Shown: positions 1 to 8,187 of the stretch, piece after piece
Position numbering within the stretch: the first letter of the stretch is position 1
How the letters are laid out: every line of letters starts with the position of its first letter
Assembly (NCBI GenBank): GCA_036939755.1
Contig: JALLAZ010000816.1
Span: 1 to 11,945, forward strand
From: Stephanodiscus triporus
Taxonomy: Eukaryota > Bacillariophyta > Thalassiosirophyceae > Thalassiosirales > Thalassiosiraceae
DNA: 11,945 nt
Direction of reading: 5' to 3'
Notes under the pieces: generated by a model
Database searches by the model: none
The model's input: only the letters and a program-made list of their open reading frames with translations
What the model was told of the DNA's origin: nothing
Position numbers and translations under genes: made by a program

Positions 1-1
1 G

Positions 2-90
2 CCGCCGCCGCCGCCGCAGTCGTCGACGTCCTCCGAATCGGAGTCGAGGTTTTCGGTGGAGGGCGGATCGTCGTCGTCGTCGCGCGCACG

Positions 91-123
<33 letters not shown>

Positions 124-463
124 CATCCCCCCGACGTGGCTGACCGACCAGGTCGTCAGGGCCGTGTTCGGACGTCGCGCGGCCGCCGCCGTCCCATCGC
201 CCATACACACGTACGACAGGAGTCCGCCCGTCCCGCACGTATTCCTCGGCTGTCGACACGAAATGTTCGGCCTCGCATGGCTCGACACCTTCTTCTGCTC
301 GTACCAATACAGCAGGCTGTTGAATGGCATGGGCATAGACAGTCGATACAGGGCCGTTCGGAGCGATCACTGGAACATCCTTAGGAGCTCCGAGCTGAGA
401 GATGCACTAAGGGAAGAGTTGGGGAGGATCGAACGGGGATGTCATGAAGGAAAAGCAAGATAG
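2..463 (+). CDS. C-terminal part of an unrecognised protein with a poly-Ser tract (5' partial)
   Basis: The frame is open from the left edge to the TAG ending at 463, so only the last ~153 residues are seen and the true start lies outside. The visible part begins with Pro and Ser/Glu low-complexity sequence, has a run of 11 Ser encoded by a (TCG)n tract at 92-123, then a more ordinary globular tail rich in aromatic residues (VFLGCRHEMFGLAWLDTFF, RAVRSDHWNILRSSELRDAL) ending in a basic helix-like segment. I do not recognise the fold; the tail could close a transferase-type domain, but that is a guess. Codon-like composition and the sharp drop to AT-rich DNA straight after the stop support real coding. 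Its 3' end faces the 3' end of the HSF gene. An upstream intron cannot be excluded. Confidence 0.5.
92..123 (+). repeat. (TCG)n microsatellite coding poly-Ser
   Basis: About ten uninterrupted TCG units lie in frame in the left-edge gene, with a shorter TCG run just before (about 68-82). The tract is expected to be length-variable between alleles. Confidence 0.9.
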
Positions 464-858
464 CAGAGGATAGGAAAAGAAATGACATGCATCGCTCATG
501 TGTGATTTATGCTACGACACTCGGCTACGATAATCGAAGTAAACATTAACTGACAGTGTTAGGTGATATTGCATCGCAAGAACTCAAATGCAAGGTGTCT
601 TTGTCCACTCCTTTTGATATTCCTTTAGCCACTCGTCGCATGGACGTTTGATGCGGATATTATCAAGATGAATGCACCATTTACCCTCGACACTCTGTTC
701 CTTTTCTGTACGATTAGTTCGAAGTCAATGAATGTCGATAGGTTCCTCCGCCCAATTGAAACGGAGGAGAGTCTATCTTCAAATAACTTTTTTGGATTGT
801 TCGTCTTGTTCATCATCGGAACAAGTATTCCACATAGCTCGATTCCTTCACGGTGATA
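464..858. other. Tail-to-tail intergenic region with no gene seen
   Basis: This AT-rich stretch of 395 bp lies between the stop of the left-edge gene and the stop of the HSF gene. It must hold both 3' UTRs. The open frames inside it are short, overlap on both strands and show no recognisable protein character. No tRNA box pattern, strong hairpin or repeat was seen. Confidence 0.6.
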
Positions 859-2091
859 TTAATGACTCTGACTGGCTGCACGAGGAGATTTGGGGATTTG
901 CGAATGCCCTTCCAGAGCAGGCCTGCTCGCGCTCGGATGCAATTCGTTATGAGACACGATCGGATGCCACCCACGATGCCATTCGTGAGGAGGCATACTG
1001 GGATGCCAATGGTGATGAGGCATGCTAGGATGCCAATCACGGTGAGCTGTGGTCGATTGACACCATGGATCATAATACCCTAAAGCATGTTGGTTTCCCA
1101 TTGGTTGTGCGGAAGAGTGCGGTGGGAAATGACCAGGTTGTACATGGTAAGAAGATTCAGTAGACACTGTAGGAGTTAGCATGGAGGATGGATTCTGTGC
1201 CACATTGAGATGAAGCAATTGTTGCGGGCGAGGTGGATGCTGATTGTAATTGTAGGGCATTGGATGATGAAAAGCCGGGAGAGGATGGTTGTAATGGGAG
1301 GGACGATGAGCGAGATAAGGCATTCCAGGAATGGCGAGGATGGGCGAAGACGCTCGCTTGTTGCTATTGGCCTCTGCCTCCACCATGGGAGGATTGTTCG
1401 CGATGCCAGGCACAGGATCGAGAGTGTATCTCCTACTAATCTCGTACAAGTCCGGTTCGGCATCTTTACTGCGGGTGTTTAAACATGATATGAAGCCAAT
1501 GAGACAACAGATATTGAATTGAATCATGTGCGCTCCAAATGTTGCATGTGATCCACACATGGACGATTGAATAATACTTACTTGGTGAGCCGTCTCCCGG
1601 GGTTCACCAAACGTGTCATTGCACTTGTCAACTCAAGTTTGCCGCGAAGGAAGAGCGGGTGGTAATAAGCGTTGTGGTCGGGCCCCTCCTTCGCAAGACG
1701 CTGTGCGTTAAATGAAATCGATCGATCCGAGAGTAACGAAAATGAGCGAAGCTCAACGAAGCGATGGTCGCACTGAGATGATGCATAAAGGAGAATAACT
1801 GTGGTGACAAACCTTGAATCCCCAACCGTTGACAGATCGATTGAAGCTGCTGAAGTTGGAATGATTGAAGTGCTCTGGCAACACAACAGAGATGAACAAC
1901 GGTTTGTTCACAATTTTCCACGCACGGCCATGCGGCCTCCATGCTATGATGTGCTGATATCCTGGCGTGGAGACTATCTTGTGGAGCTTCGCGGGGAACA
2001 GGTTCTTGTTAGACTCCTGATCGTAGTTCAGGACCAGGTCCTGTGAGTGATCTGTGTAGGTGTGGTCCACTTTTGATTTCTTCATGCTCAT
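859..2091 (-). CDS. Heat shock factor-type transcription factor, three exons
   Basis: Predicted CDS is 2091-1813, 1700-1582 and 1468-859, 335 aa. The ATG at 2091 follows an in-frame TAA 33 nt upstream. Residues ~31-93 match the HSF winged-helix DNA-binding domain: FPAKLHKIV, IIAWRPHGRAWKI, VVLPEHFNHSNFSSF and NGWGFK. Splicing of exon 1 to exon 2 gives GFKRLAKEGPDHNAYYH followed by LFLRG, the extension I associate with diatom HSFs; both introns join in frame (phases 0 and 2). HSFs bind heat shock elements in the nucleus, and the family is expanded in diatoms. Oddities: the recognition helix reads SFNRSVNGWGF where the usual form is SFxRQLNxYGF, no leucine-zipper HR-A/B region is visible, and the last ~190 residues are rich in His, Pro, Tyr and Gln with a WHPSMP repeat. 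The gene looks more AT-rich than its GC-rich neighbours. Family call is strong; target specificity is unknown. Confidence 0.9.
940..1050 (-). repeat. Degenerate tandem repeat coding WHPSMP-type units
   Basis: Near the 3' end of the HSF gene, degenerate copies containing GGATGCCA/GGATGCC recur at roughly 30-nt spacing. On the coding strand they give repeated WHPS/WHRGWHP motifs dominated by His, Trp and Pro. The copies are diverged, which suggests an old internal expansion. Confidence 0.6.
1469..1581 (-). other. Intron 2 of the HSF gene (113 nt)
   Basis: The donor is ACCAA|GTAAGT, a consensus donor overlapping an in-frame TAA that would otherwise end the protein. The acceptor is CCCGCAG|TAAAGATG. 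Phase 2; joining yields LTNKDAEPDLYEI. Confidence 0.8.
1701..1812 (-). other. Intron 1 of the HSF gene (112 nt)
   Basis: The donor on the minus strand is AAG|GTTTGT after the GWGFK codons, and the acceptor is GCACAG|CGT. Phase 0. It interrupts the end of the DNA-binding domain, and removal restores a continuous HSF match. Confidence 0.85.
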
Positions 2092-2647
2092 CAGAGAAGA
2101 ATAGGAGCAGTTCGGGTCGGTTTAGGTCACAGTCAACGAAACGAAATGCGAAATGAAGATAAAGGACAAAAACGAAAGAGATACACTATCAACAATTGGG
2201 AACACAGGCAGCGAAGATTTCAGGCAAAAACTCGCCTGCGCACCCACTTCATAACCTCCCCCATCCAGTGGATATTATTTTTTATCATATGAATCAAGAT
2301 CAACAACAACGACATATCATGTGTATGTGTCCATGATGGAACTTCCTTGTGTTAAGTTCAGCCGCGCATTGGCCGGCAACGCGAAAAAGACATCGAAAAT
2401 AAATTGGCAACTCGGTAGGAATAATACGGAGAATTGAAATTGGTGCGCGAAACGAAATTCTAAATTAAAACACATTTTGGCTACCAACAACTCTAACCGT
2501 AAATTTCCTCCGTGCCATATCTCTCTCACTACTCGTAATGACCTGTGCGAGAGGCACTACCTCTACTCCAGTCTCTTTTTTAGGTCCTACCGGGACGAAT
2601 CGACCCCCGACGGAACATAGGTTGGTCATTATTGGTCGCCGAGAATC
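2092..2647. promoter_or_regulatory. Shared divergent promoter region, HSF and glycosyltransferase genes
   Basis: These 556 bp separate two ATG codons pointing away from each other, so both promoters and 5' UTRs must be here. The stretch is much more AT-rich than the flanking glycosyltransferase gene. I looked for a canonical heat shock element (alternating GAA/TTC with 2-nt spacers) that would suggest HSF autoregulation and did not find a clean three-unit one. No ORF with protein-like character was seen. Confidence 0.5.
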
Positions 2648-4601
2648 ATGCTAGTCATCAAGGTGGACGTCATCACCGCGGTGCACAACGCCGAGTCCAC
2701 GATCGAGGAGGCCGTCCGTTCAGCGATGGGCCAGGAGATTCCCCCGGGCTGCTGGGACGACTGGATGATCGACGGCATCCTGCTCGACGTCTGCGTGTGC
2801 TGCTACGACGACGCGTCGACGGACGACAGCCTCTCGGTCCTGCGCTCGCTGTCGGCCGAGTACGACGAACTCGACGACGAACGACGACGACGGCGGCGCG
2901 CGACGGACGATGGGCCTCCGGCCGACGACGGGGACGACGCCGCGGCGGGAGCGCGCGACGATGCGGGACGACCGCGACGGCGACCCGGAGGCGCGACGAT
3001 CCGAACGAGGCTGCTCATCGGCGCGGCGCCGTCGGGGACGAGATCGCGCGGGGCTGGGTACGCCCGGAACCGCGCGGTGGATCTGCGACGCGACGACGAC
3101 GACGACGACGACGAAGGCGAAGACGACGACGGGGGGGGGCGCCATTTCCTGTGCATAATGGACGCCGACGACGTCATGCGGCCCACGCGCGTCGCCGAGC
3201 AGGCCCGCGCCATGCTGGACCTCGACGGCGGATCGCGCGAGAAAACGATCGTTGGGTGCGTCTTCGATCGGACGCCGGAGGGTTCCACGAGGCACTACGC
3301 GTCCTGGGCGAATTCCCTGTCCGACGATCGGCTGTATTTGGAGCGTTTCCGCGAGTGCACGTTGGTGAGTTCGGCGGAGATTGAATACAGTGCCCGCTCG
3401 GTCGTCGCGCGCCCCCCCCGACGAATTCTTTATTTTGCTTTTCGCGCGCATAAGATACAGCCCACATGGTTCCTCTCGCGGACATGGTTCGAACGTCTTG
3501 GGGGATATCCGGAAGCGCCGCCGACGATCGACGGTGACGATTCGGATCGTCGGTTTGTCAAACGAGCCAAAATCGACGCGGAAGCGAAGGAGTTCGGCAA
3601 CGTCGTCCTCGGGACGTCGTATTCGGACCGCGACGGACCCGACGACCGCGACGTCTACCGATTGTGCCATCCGTCGGAAATCCTCCCCCCGACCTCGTCG
3701 TCGGCCGCCGGCTGCGACGATGTCGACACCCTGCGATTGGCAGAGGACACGAGGCTCTTCCACGCGCACCTGCGCGCCGGGGGGAGGCTGCACCTCCATC
3801 GGACGCCCGTGCCCCTGGTGTTGTATCGACATCGATCGGGATTGTCACAGAGCTCAAGCACGCCGCGTCGGCTGCTGTTAAAATTGCGCGCCAGGGCGTG
3901 GGAGGACGCGGTCTTTCGCTGCAAATTGCCGACCAGCGATGGCGTTGACGGCGATCGCGACGGCCATAAGTGGACGAGCGGTTTCGCAGTCTGGGGAGGT
4001 GAGTCTACCTTCCGCGCTCCGTGTGGGACGAGTCGTTTTTACGAATGCCGTGTTTTTTTTTTGGCTTATTTTTGACGGACCCCTTCGTCGTCGGATTATC
4101 GCGGTAGCCGGGCGCGATGGGAAGGACTTCCTAAAAGCGCTCAGCCCGGATGTCGTATCGAAGGTCGTTTGTCTCGTCGACGTCGATAGGAAGAAGATCG
4201 ACTCAATAAAATGGTACGACAACCCCGCCCTGTTGAGAGGAAGGAGGATACCGATATTGCACTTCTCCGTCCTCGCGAGTGGCGACGTCGGCGAGGAGGG
4301 AGAAGCGAAATTCGGTCGCATCGACAAGAGAAAATGGGGTGAGGGTAATTTCGTCGTCCCATCGTCGCATCAACGGGCACGACCGAACGAGGGCCAAGAT
4401 GGTCACGAACAAACGTCACCGTCTGGAGCAACGAAAAAACGCGAGAAGGAGAAGAAAGTGCACGATTCCATTGACCCGGAGGTTCTCCGACGACTGCCCG
4501 TGGTCGTATGCGTGGCGATGTACCGAACCAACGGAGCGCTCGAGAGCAATGTCGCATCTATCGGCCGAATCGAGGGCAAAGATTTATGGCACTTAATTTA
4601 A
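2648..4601 (+). CDS. B3GNTL1: B3GNTL1-type family 2 glycosyltransferase, three exons
   Basis: Predicted CDS is 2648-3364, 3461-3998 and 4108-4601, 582 aa; an in-frame TAG lies 30 nt before the ATG. The order of motifs follows animal B3GNTL1 (a GT-A, GT2-fold protein of about 361 aa with poorly defined substrate): VDVITAVHNAE near residue 7, YDDASTDDS near 53, GAGYARNRAV near 135, metal-site FLCIMDADDVMRP with DADD at 172-175, PTWFLSRTWF after splice 1, LAEDTRLF and VLYRHRSG. The extra C-terminal part shared with B3GNTL1 is also present: VWGAGRDGKDF across splice 2, KVVCLVDVDRKKI, RIPILHF and a final VCVAMYR...LESNV...GKDLW. The extra length is acidic, Arg-rich or Ser-rich insertions, including an Asp run coded by (GAC)n at about residues 149-161. 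No signal peptide or membrane anchor is evident, so it is probably cytosolic. Shared motif order makes orthology likely; the sugar donor and acceptor are unknown. Confidence 0.85.
3090..3114 (+). repeat. (CGA/GAC)n microsatellite coding poly-Asp
   Basis: An uninterrupted CGA/GAC repeat in frame codes the Asp run just before the catalytic DADD strand of the glycosyltransferase. It falls in a loop position relative to the animal homologue. Confidence 0.85.
3365..3460 (+). other. Intron 1 of the glycosyltransferase gene (96 nt, stopless, length a multiple of 3)
   Basis: The donor is TTG|GTGAGT, and the acceptor is GATACAG|CCCACATGG after a T-rich tract. Phase 0. The intron has no in-frame stop, so it looks like coding sequence in a plain ORF search. 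The family alignment runs directly from RECTL to PTWFLSR when it is removed. Confidence 0.8.
3999..4107 (+). other. Intron 2 of the glycosyltransferase gene (109 nt)
   Basis: The donor is GGGGAG|GTGAGT, and the acceptor is GCGGTAG|CCGGG, with a T-rich run (about 4051-4062) upstream of it. Phase 1. Removal joins VWGA to GRDGKDF, matching the IWNAGKQG segment of the animal protein. Confidence 0.85.
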
Positions 4602-4848
4602 AGCTTGCATCACACCATATCCAATCAGTCCTCCTCTCTCATAATTTTTAGTATTCACCTAACAAGGTTGGAATGCTTCACATGAAGGGTCTCCATTCCC
4701 CAACGTCGACAACGTTAGAACGAGGATGTCCGTCAGCGCCCTCACTCTCTATGATCTAATTCAACTGCCCTCAATCTGCCCCCGCCACCCACCCCTTGCA
4801 TCCCATGAAAAACGATCTCGCTGCTACGGGAACCAATCTCGCATGGGC

Positions 4849-6334
4849 CTACGAGCCACCGCCGACGTATGCCTCGTCGATCGGACCGCTGTCAGCCGCG
4901 GCAAGCTTCTCTCCGTCCGACTGCCCAAAAAGTTTCACGTAAACGTCGAGCAATACGCCATAGGCGTTGATCTTGTACTTCGAATCGTACACATACTGAC
5001 TGTTTACCGGCGCTCCAGGCTTATGGCGGTGGGAGGGGTCGATAGCCCACCCCAGCCAGATGTCGGCTGCCTTTTCTCGGGCGGATAGGATGGCGTCCAC
5101 GTTGCCGGCGCTGTATGGGGAATGCATTATTTTTTTAGACGGCGAAATGCAAAGGAGACGACATGATTCTTAATCCGCCGAAACGAAAAACGAAACGTCA
5201 TAGGTCGGAGTTCGCCACGGGCGAAAAATACTGAACGGGGAGGAACGAAAAAAAGACGGGAAAACAAACCCACCTGAGCGGCATCGTGACGTCCAAGGCC
5301 AACGGACCCCTCGTCAACGTCTCCAACTCCGACAGGCCGGGATCGCCCAATCCCGGATTGTCGGACGCCCCGCTCAGGCTCGACCTGACGTCCAAAAGGA
5401 AATTCGCCACGTCCTCTGTGCCGAACTTCGTCTCGTAGTCCTTCCTCGCCCCCGAGTACTCGAACGACTTCCTCCCGAGCGTGTCCGGTCCGGGATAATT
5501 CCCGGTGGACGGATCCCGCATCTCGTAGGCGCCGTACGACCTCGGTCGAAAGTCCAGGAATAGATTCAGACGCTCGGCCGTTCCGCCGTCCCCGACGGAC
5601 ACGGCGCAGCGCGAGATCAGGTGAGGCACGCAAGTTAGCGGTCCGCTGTACGCGGTCAGGCTCGACAGCCGCGAGTCAACGCATAGGTCGGACAGCCACG
5701 CCACGTTGGCGGGACCCGGCGCGTCGGACGCGCCGAGCTTGACGACACGGCGGCGATCGTCGCCATCGCCGACGACGAACCCCGACGACGCGTCGTAACT
5801 CGCGTCCGGCTTGGGCGACAAGTCCGGTATCGACGACGCGATCCTCGCGACCGATAGCGCCTGCGAGGCCTCGAGTTTCGCGATGGCGGCGGACGCCTCG
5901 ATGTCGTCGCACGACCCGACGGGCGCGGCGGCGGCGGCCGCGGCGGCGGATCTCTGCCTCGTCGCCTCGATCATCTCCGACGCGACCCTGTCGGCCGACG
6001 CGATCGCGTCCGCGGCGGCGGTCGCGGGGCTTATCCCGTTCCCGGCCGCCATGGCCGCCATCTGCGCGGCGTATGCGTCCATCCCGCCCTTCTTCGAGGC
6101 GTCGAGTTTCGTGGAGACGCCGCCAGCGCCGCCAGCGACGCGGCGAGGGGCGGCGGCGATGGCCGCGGACTTGAATGCGAACGCATCCGATTGGCACTTC
6201 GAGATTAGGAGGGGTAGGAGGAGGAAGAGGAAGGGGAAGAGGAGGTGGTGGCGGTGGTGGCGGGGTGGCGCCGCTCGGGCCGATGACTTGCCTGGATGCA
6301 CCATCGTCACCACGTCTTGGGGAACTTGAGACAA
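4849..6334 (-). CDS. Plastid-targeted protein resembling red chlorophyll catabolite reductase, two exons
   Basis: Predicted CDS is 6334-5274 and 5110-4849, 440 aa. After a basic N-terminus come a hydrophobic core (LLFPFLFLLLPLLI, about residues 31-44) and then CQSDAFAF, a bipartite plastid leader with an ASAFAP-like cleavage site, as in diatoms. An Ala-rich, probably helical linker (about 55-160) precedes the globular part. Segments such as SSLTAYSGPLTCVPHLI, LNLFLDFRPR, GPLALDVTMPLS and AADIWLGWA line up loosely, from memory, with plant RCC reductase (LSAYLNSST-APHF, LILDLPPR, and the late LxxWL helix). That enzyme is a ferredoxin-dependent bilin-type reductase of chlorophyll breakdown. Splicing restores MPLSAGNVDAIL in phase 2. 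The C-terminus PIDEAYVGGGS looks lineage-specific. Plastid targeting is well supported; the RCCR family call is tentative. A second ATG at 6304 could be the start. Confidence 0.5.
5111..5273 (-). other. Intron of the RCC-reductase-like gene (163 nt)
   Basis: On the minus strand the donor is CTCAG|GTGGGT and the acceptor CCATACAG|CGCC. Phase 2 on both sides. Reading through gives an unrelated tail and a stop at 5198, so removal is needed to reach the GNVDAILSAREKA exon. Confidence 0.8.
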
Positions 6335-6448
6335 GATAAAGTGTATCTATTAGCTGCGGCAGATCGGTGTTCCTCGCTCCTCGCTCCCTCCAGCATACTC
6401 CAGTAATAGAGAGCGCGAGTGTTTCTTCACACTTCTAACTAGAACTCT

Positions 6449-6462
6449 CTCTAGTACTAGAG
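6449..6462. promoter_or_regulatory. 14-bp perfect palindrome CTCTAGTACTAGAG
   Basis: The site is self-complementary over its whole length and lies near the middle of the divergent intergenic region, next to GTACGTAC at 6464-6471. It could be a dimeric transcription factor site; the binding protein is unknown. Confidence 0.4.
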
Positions 6463-6578
6463 CGTACGTACTGGACTATCTTTTCTACGTCGGATTTCGT
6501 GGGAAGAAGTAGGCAATGACAGCCACCCGGGCGCTCCGCGCAGCATTGCCGACGTCCGTTACCCTTCACAGCTTCACC

Positions 6579-6599
6579 TCCTCTCTACCATAGAGAGGA
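6579..6599 (+). other. Short perfect hairpin in the probable 5' UTR
   Basis: TCCTCTCTA and TAGAGAGGA pair perfectly around a 3-nt loop (CCA). It ends 59 nt before the ATG at 6659, so it is probably in the leader of the AT-hook gene. It could affect ribosome scanning or be a DNA site. Confidence 0.45.
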
Positions 6600-6658
6600 T
6601 AGTATACCCCGGCGGCCGCCAGAGGAACGGCGGATCTCATTATCATCTCGATCAAATA

Positions 6659-8101
6659 ATGTCGTCCGCGACGATGATCGCGACGACGACGACGAACGGT
6701 CGCATCCTCGACGACGACGACGCGTCGTCCCAACAAGGAGCGGACGAGCCCTCGCGCGCGAGCGTCGCCGTACGCATCGTCGTCGCCTCCCCTCCTCCTC
6801 CTCCACCTCCTCCTCCTCCACCACCAACACCACCTTCTCCTCCACCTTCTCCTCCTACCGCGCCGCCCATCGTTGCCGCCGAGCCGACCGACGTCTACGA
6901 AGCAAACGAACGACAACGACGTCGTCCCTCCAAACGGCAGCGCGAGGGGAAGGCGTCGTCGACGACGCGAACTCCTCCGCCGGGCCTCGTCGTCACCCCC
7001 GCCACGACATCCGCCCGATCGTCGTCGGTCCCGAGGCGCGGGGCGTTCGTCAACGCGTGCTCCGGGATCCGGAGCGCGCTGTTCCGGATCCGGATGGAGG
7101 AGGACGGACGCGACGACGACTTTGGCGGCGAAGATTCCGACGAGGATGTCGGTCCGGACGGTGCGATCTCGCGCTTCGCATGCGACGGGAAAGACGAACG
7201 CGTCGTGAATGGCTGCCCCTCGAAATCCGACGTTACTCTCGATTGCGGAGAGAAGAAGTCGGCGCATCATGTCTCGTCGGGAGGCGTCCCTATCGGCAAG
7301 GAGATTATCATCAAAGAGGATGGCCGGATCACCAAAGGGGACAGCCGTGGCGCTCGTCGTCCCAAAAGAGGGACAGCGAGGAGGAAGCGTGGACGACCTC
7401 AACCACGCGGAAGGAATGAGATGCCCCGACGACATCAACAGTCCAATGACGCTGGTTGGACACGCCTAGGTCAAAGTCATAACCTCGCATCGACGTCGGA
7501 GAGCACGCCAGTCTCCCGCGAGGCACACGTCGGAGTTTCCCACCAATTCTCTCGTATATTTCAGTGGTCTCCAATCACCCTTCAAAGTCCGGCGAAAAAA
7601 AAGAGGAAAACTATCAACGCATCGTCGTACGACGATACCGCACCGCAGATGGGCGCAGTCGGTTCTAGGAATGCTTCCAATATTCACCCATTGGAGAACG
7701 GCAAATGGTCCCATGGAGTACTGACGATGCGCGTCTTGCCCGACGATGGTCAGGGAACCCTGCCGATGGCGGCGACGTCGTCTAAGCAACGAACCGATGC
7801 CCGAATGCACATGCCCACCTTTTCCCCGATTGCGCTGTTGTCGCTTGATGATACGTCCACCAACGACGTTCCCTCCCGGGTGTTCCAACAAGAGCCCAAC
7901 TTGCGCACCCCTGCCAAGAATCAAGAAGCGGACGACTTGATCAATTTTTCCAACTGGCACACTCCCACCTCTTTCGTTGGTAATGCAGGTCTTCCTTCTA
8001 TCGACATTGATGATCTCATCGCTTGTCTTGGAAATGATTTCGAGTCACCTGCTCTGGGTGTAACCGAGATGAATATCCAACTAAGATCTTGTGACATCTA
8101 A
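6659..8101 (+). CDS. AT-hook, Pro-rich nuclear protein of unknown function, single exon
   Basis: An uninterrupted 480-aa frame. Order of visible parts: Thr/Asp/Ser-rich N-terminus, poly-Pro tract (about residues 45-67, coded by CCT/CCA repeats), a basic bipartite patch (RQRRRPSKRQR), an acidic patch, an AT-hook with the GRP core flanked by basic residues (RKRGRPQPRGR, residues 242-252), and an SV40-like nuclear localisation signal PAKKKRK (311-317). The C-terminal half carries many Ser/Thr-Pro sites, two fitting the full CDK pattern (SPAK, TPAK), and ends in an acidic-hydrophobic stretch (IDIDDLIACLGNDFES) that could be an activation segment. Together this suggests a chromatin-associated regulator that binds the minor groove of AT-rich DNA. 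I recognise no catalytic or other named domain. AT-hooks are short and can occur by chance in Arg-rich proteins, so the DNA-binding role is inference. A downstream Met at 6674 is an alternative start. Confidence 0.65.
   Translation: MSSATMIATTTTNGRILDDDDASSQQGADEPSRASVAVRIVVASPPPPPPPPPPPPTPPSPPPSPPTAPPIVAAEPTDVYEANERQRRRPSKRQREGKASSTTRTPPPGLVVTPATTSARSSSVPRRGAFVNACSGIRSALFRIRMEEDGRDDDFGGEDSDEDVGPDGAISRFACDGKDERVVNGCPSKSDVTLDCGEKKSAHHVSSGGVPIGKEIIIKEDGRITKGDSRGARRPKRGTARRKRGRPQPRGRNEMPRRHQQSNDAGWTRLGQSHNLASTSESTPVSREAHVGVSHQFSRIFQWSPITLQSPAKKKRKTINASSYDDTAPQMGAVGSRNASNIHPLENGKWSHGVLTMRVLPDDGQGTLPMAATSSKQRTDARMHMPTFSPIALLSLDDTSTNDVPSRVFQQEPNLRTPAKNQEADDLINFSNWHTPTSFVGNAGLPSIDIDDLIACLGNDFESPALGVTEMNIQLRSCDI
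6787..6866 (+). repeat. CCT/CCA repeat coding poly-Pro
   Basis: A pyrimidine-rich trinucleotide tract of CCT and CCA units in frame gives a Pro run broken by a few Thr and Ser residues. On the other strand it would be Gly/Glu-rich, producing misleading antisense frames. Confidence 0.85.
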
Positions 8102-8187
8102 AAGATCTTACTTACTACGGCATATTTGTTTAGAACTGCTTGGTGTCGCTGATATTTGACTACATAATATTCATTTGCAACACAAGT

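Larger units (their letters stand above)
6335..6658. promoter_or_regulatory. Shared divergent promoter region, RCCR-like and AT-hook genes
   Basis: This 324-bp head-to-head gap holds both promoters. It contains CT/AG-rich sequence, a 14-bp perfect palindrome (6449-6462), an adjacent 8-bp palindrome GTACGTAC (6464-6471), and a 9-bp perfect inverted repeat close to the plus-strand ATG (6579-6599). No small ORF of protein-like character was recognised. Confidence 0.5.

Noticed and set aside
464..858. Small ORFs of 60-100 codons between the first gene and the HSF gene
   Set aside because: They overlap on both strands, lack recognisable motifs and are what AT-rich 3' UTR sequence produces by chance.
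2720..3832. Long minus-strand frame (370 codons) opposite the glycosyltransferase
   Set aside because: It crosses a predicted intron of the plus-strand gene and shows only Arg/Val-rich antisense composition with no motif.
4602..4848. Possible small gene or RNA between the glycosyltransferase and RCCR-like genes
   Set aside because: The plus-strand frame here runs into the antisense of the RCCR-like last exon; no tRNA boxes or strong fold were seen.
6566..7438. Minus-strand frame (290 codons) opposite the AT-hook gene
   Set aside because: It consists largely of Arg/Trp/Gly runs produced by reading the CCT repeat and Arg/Asp-rich region backwards.
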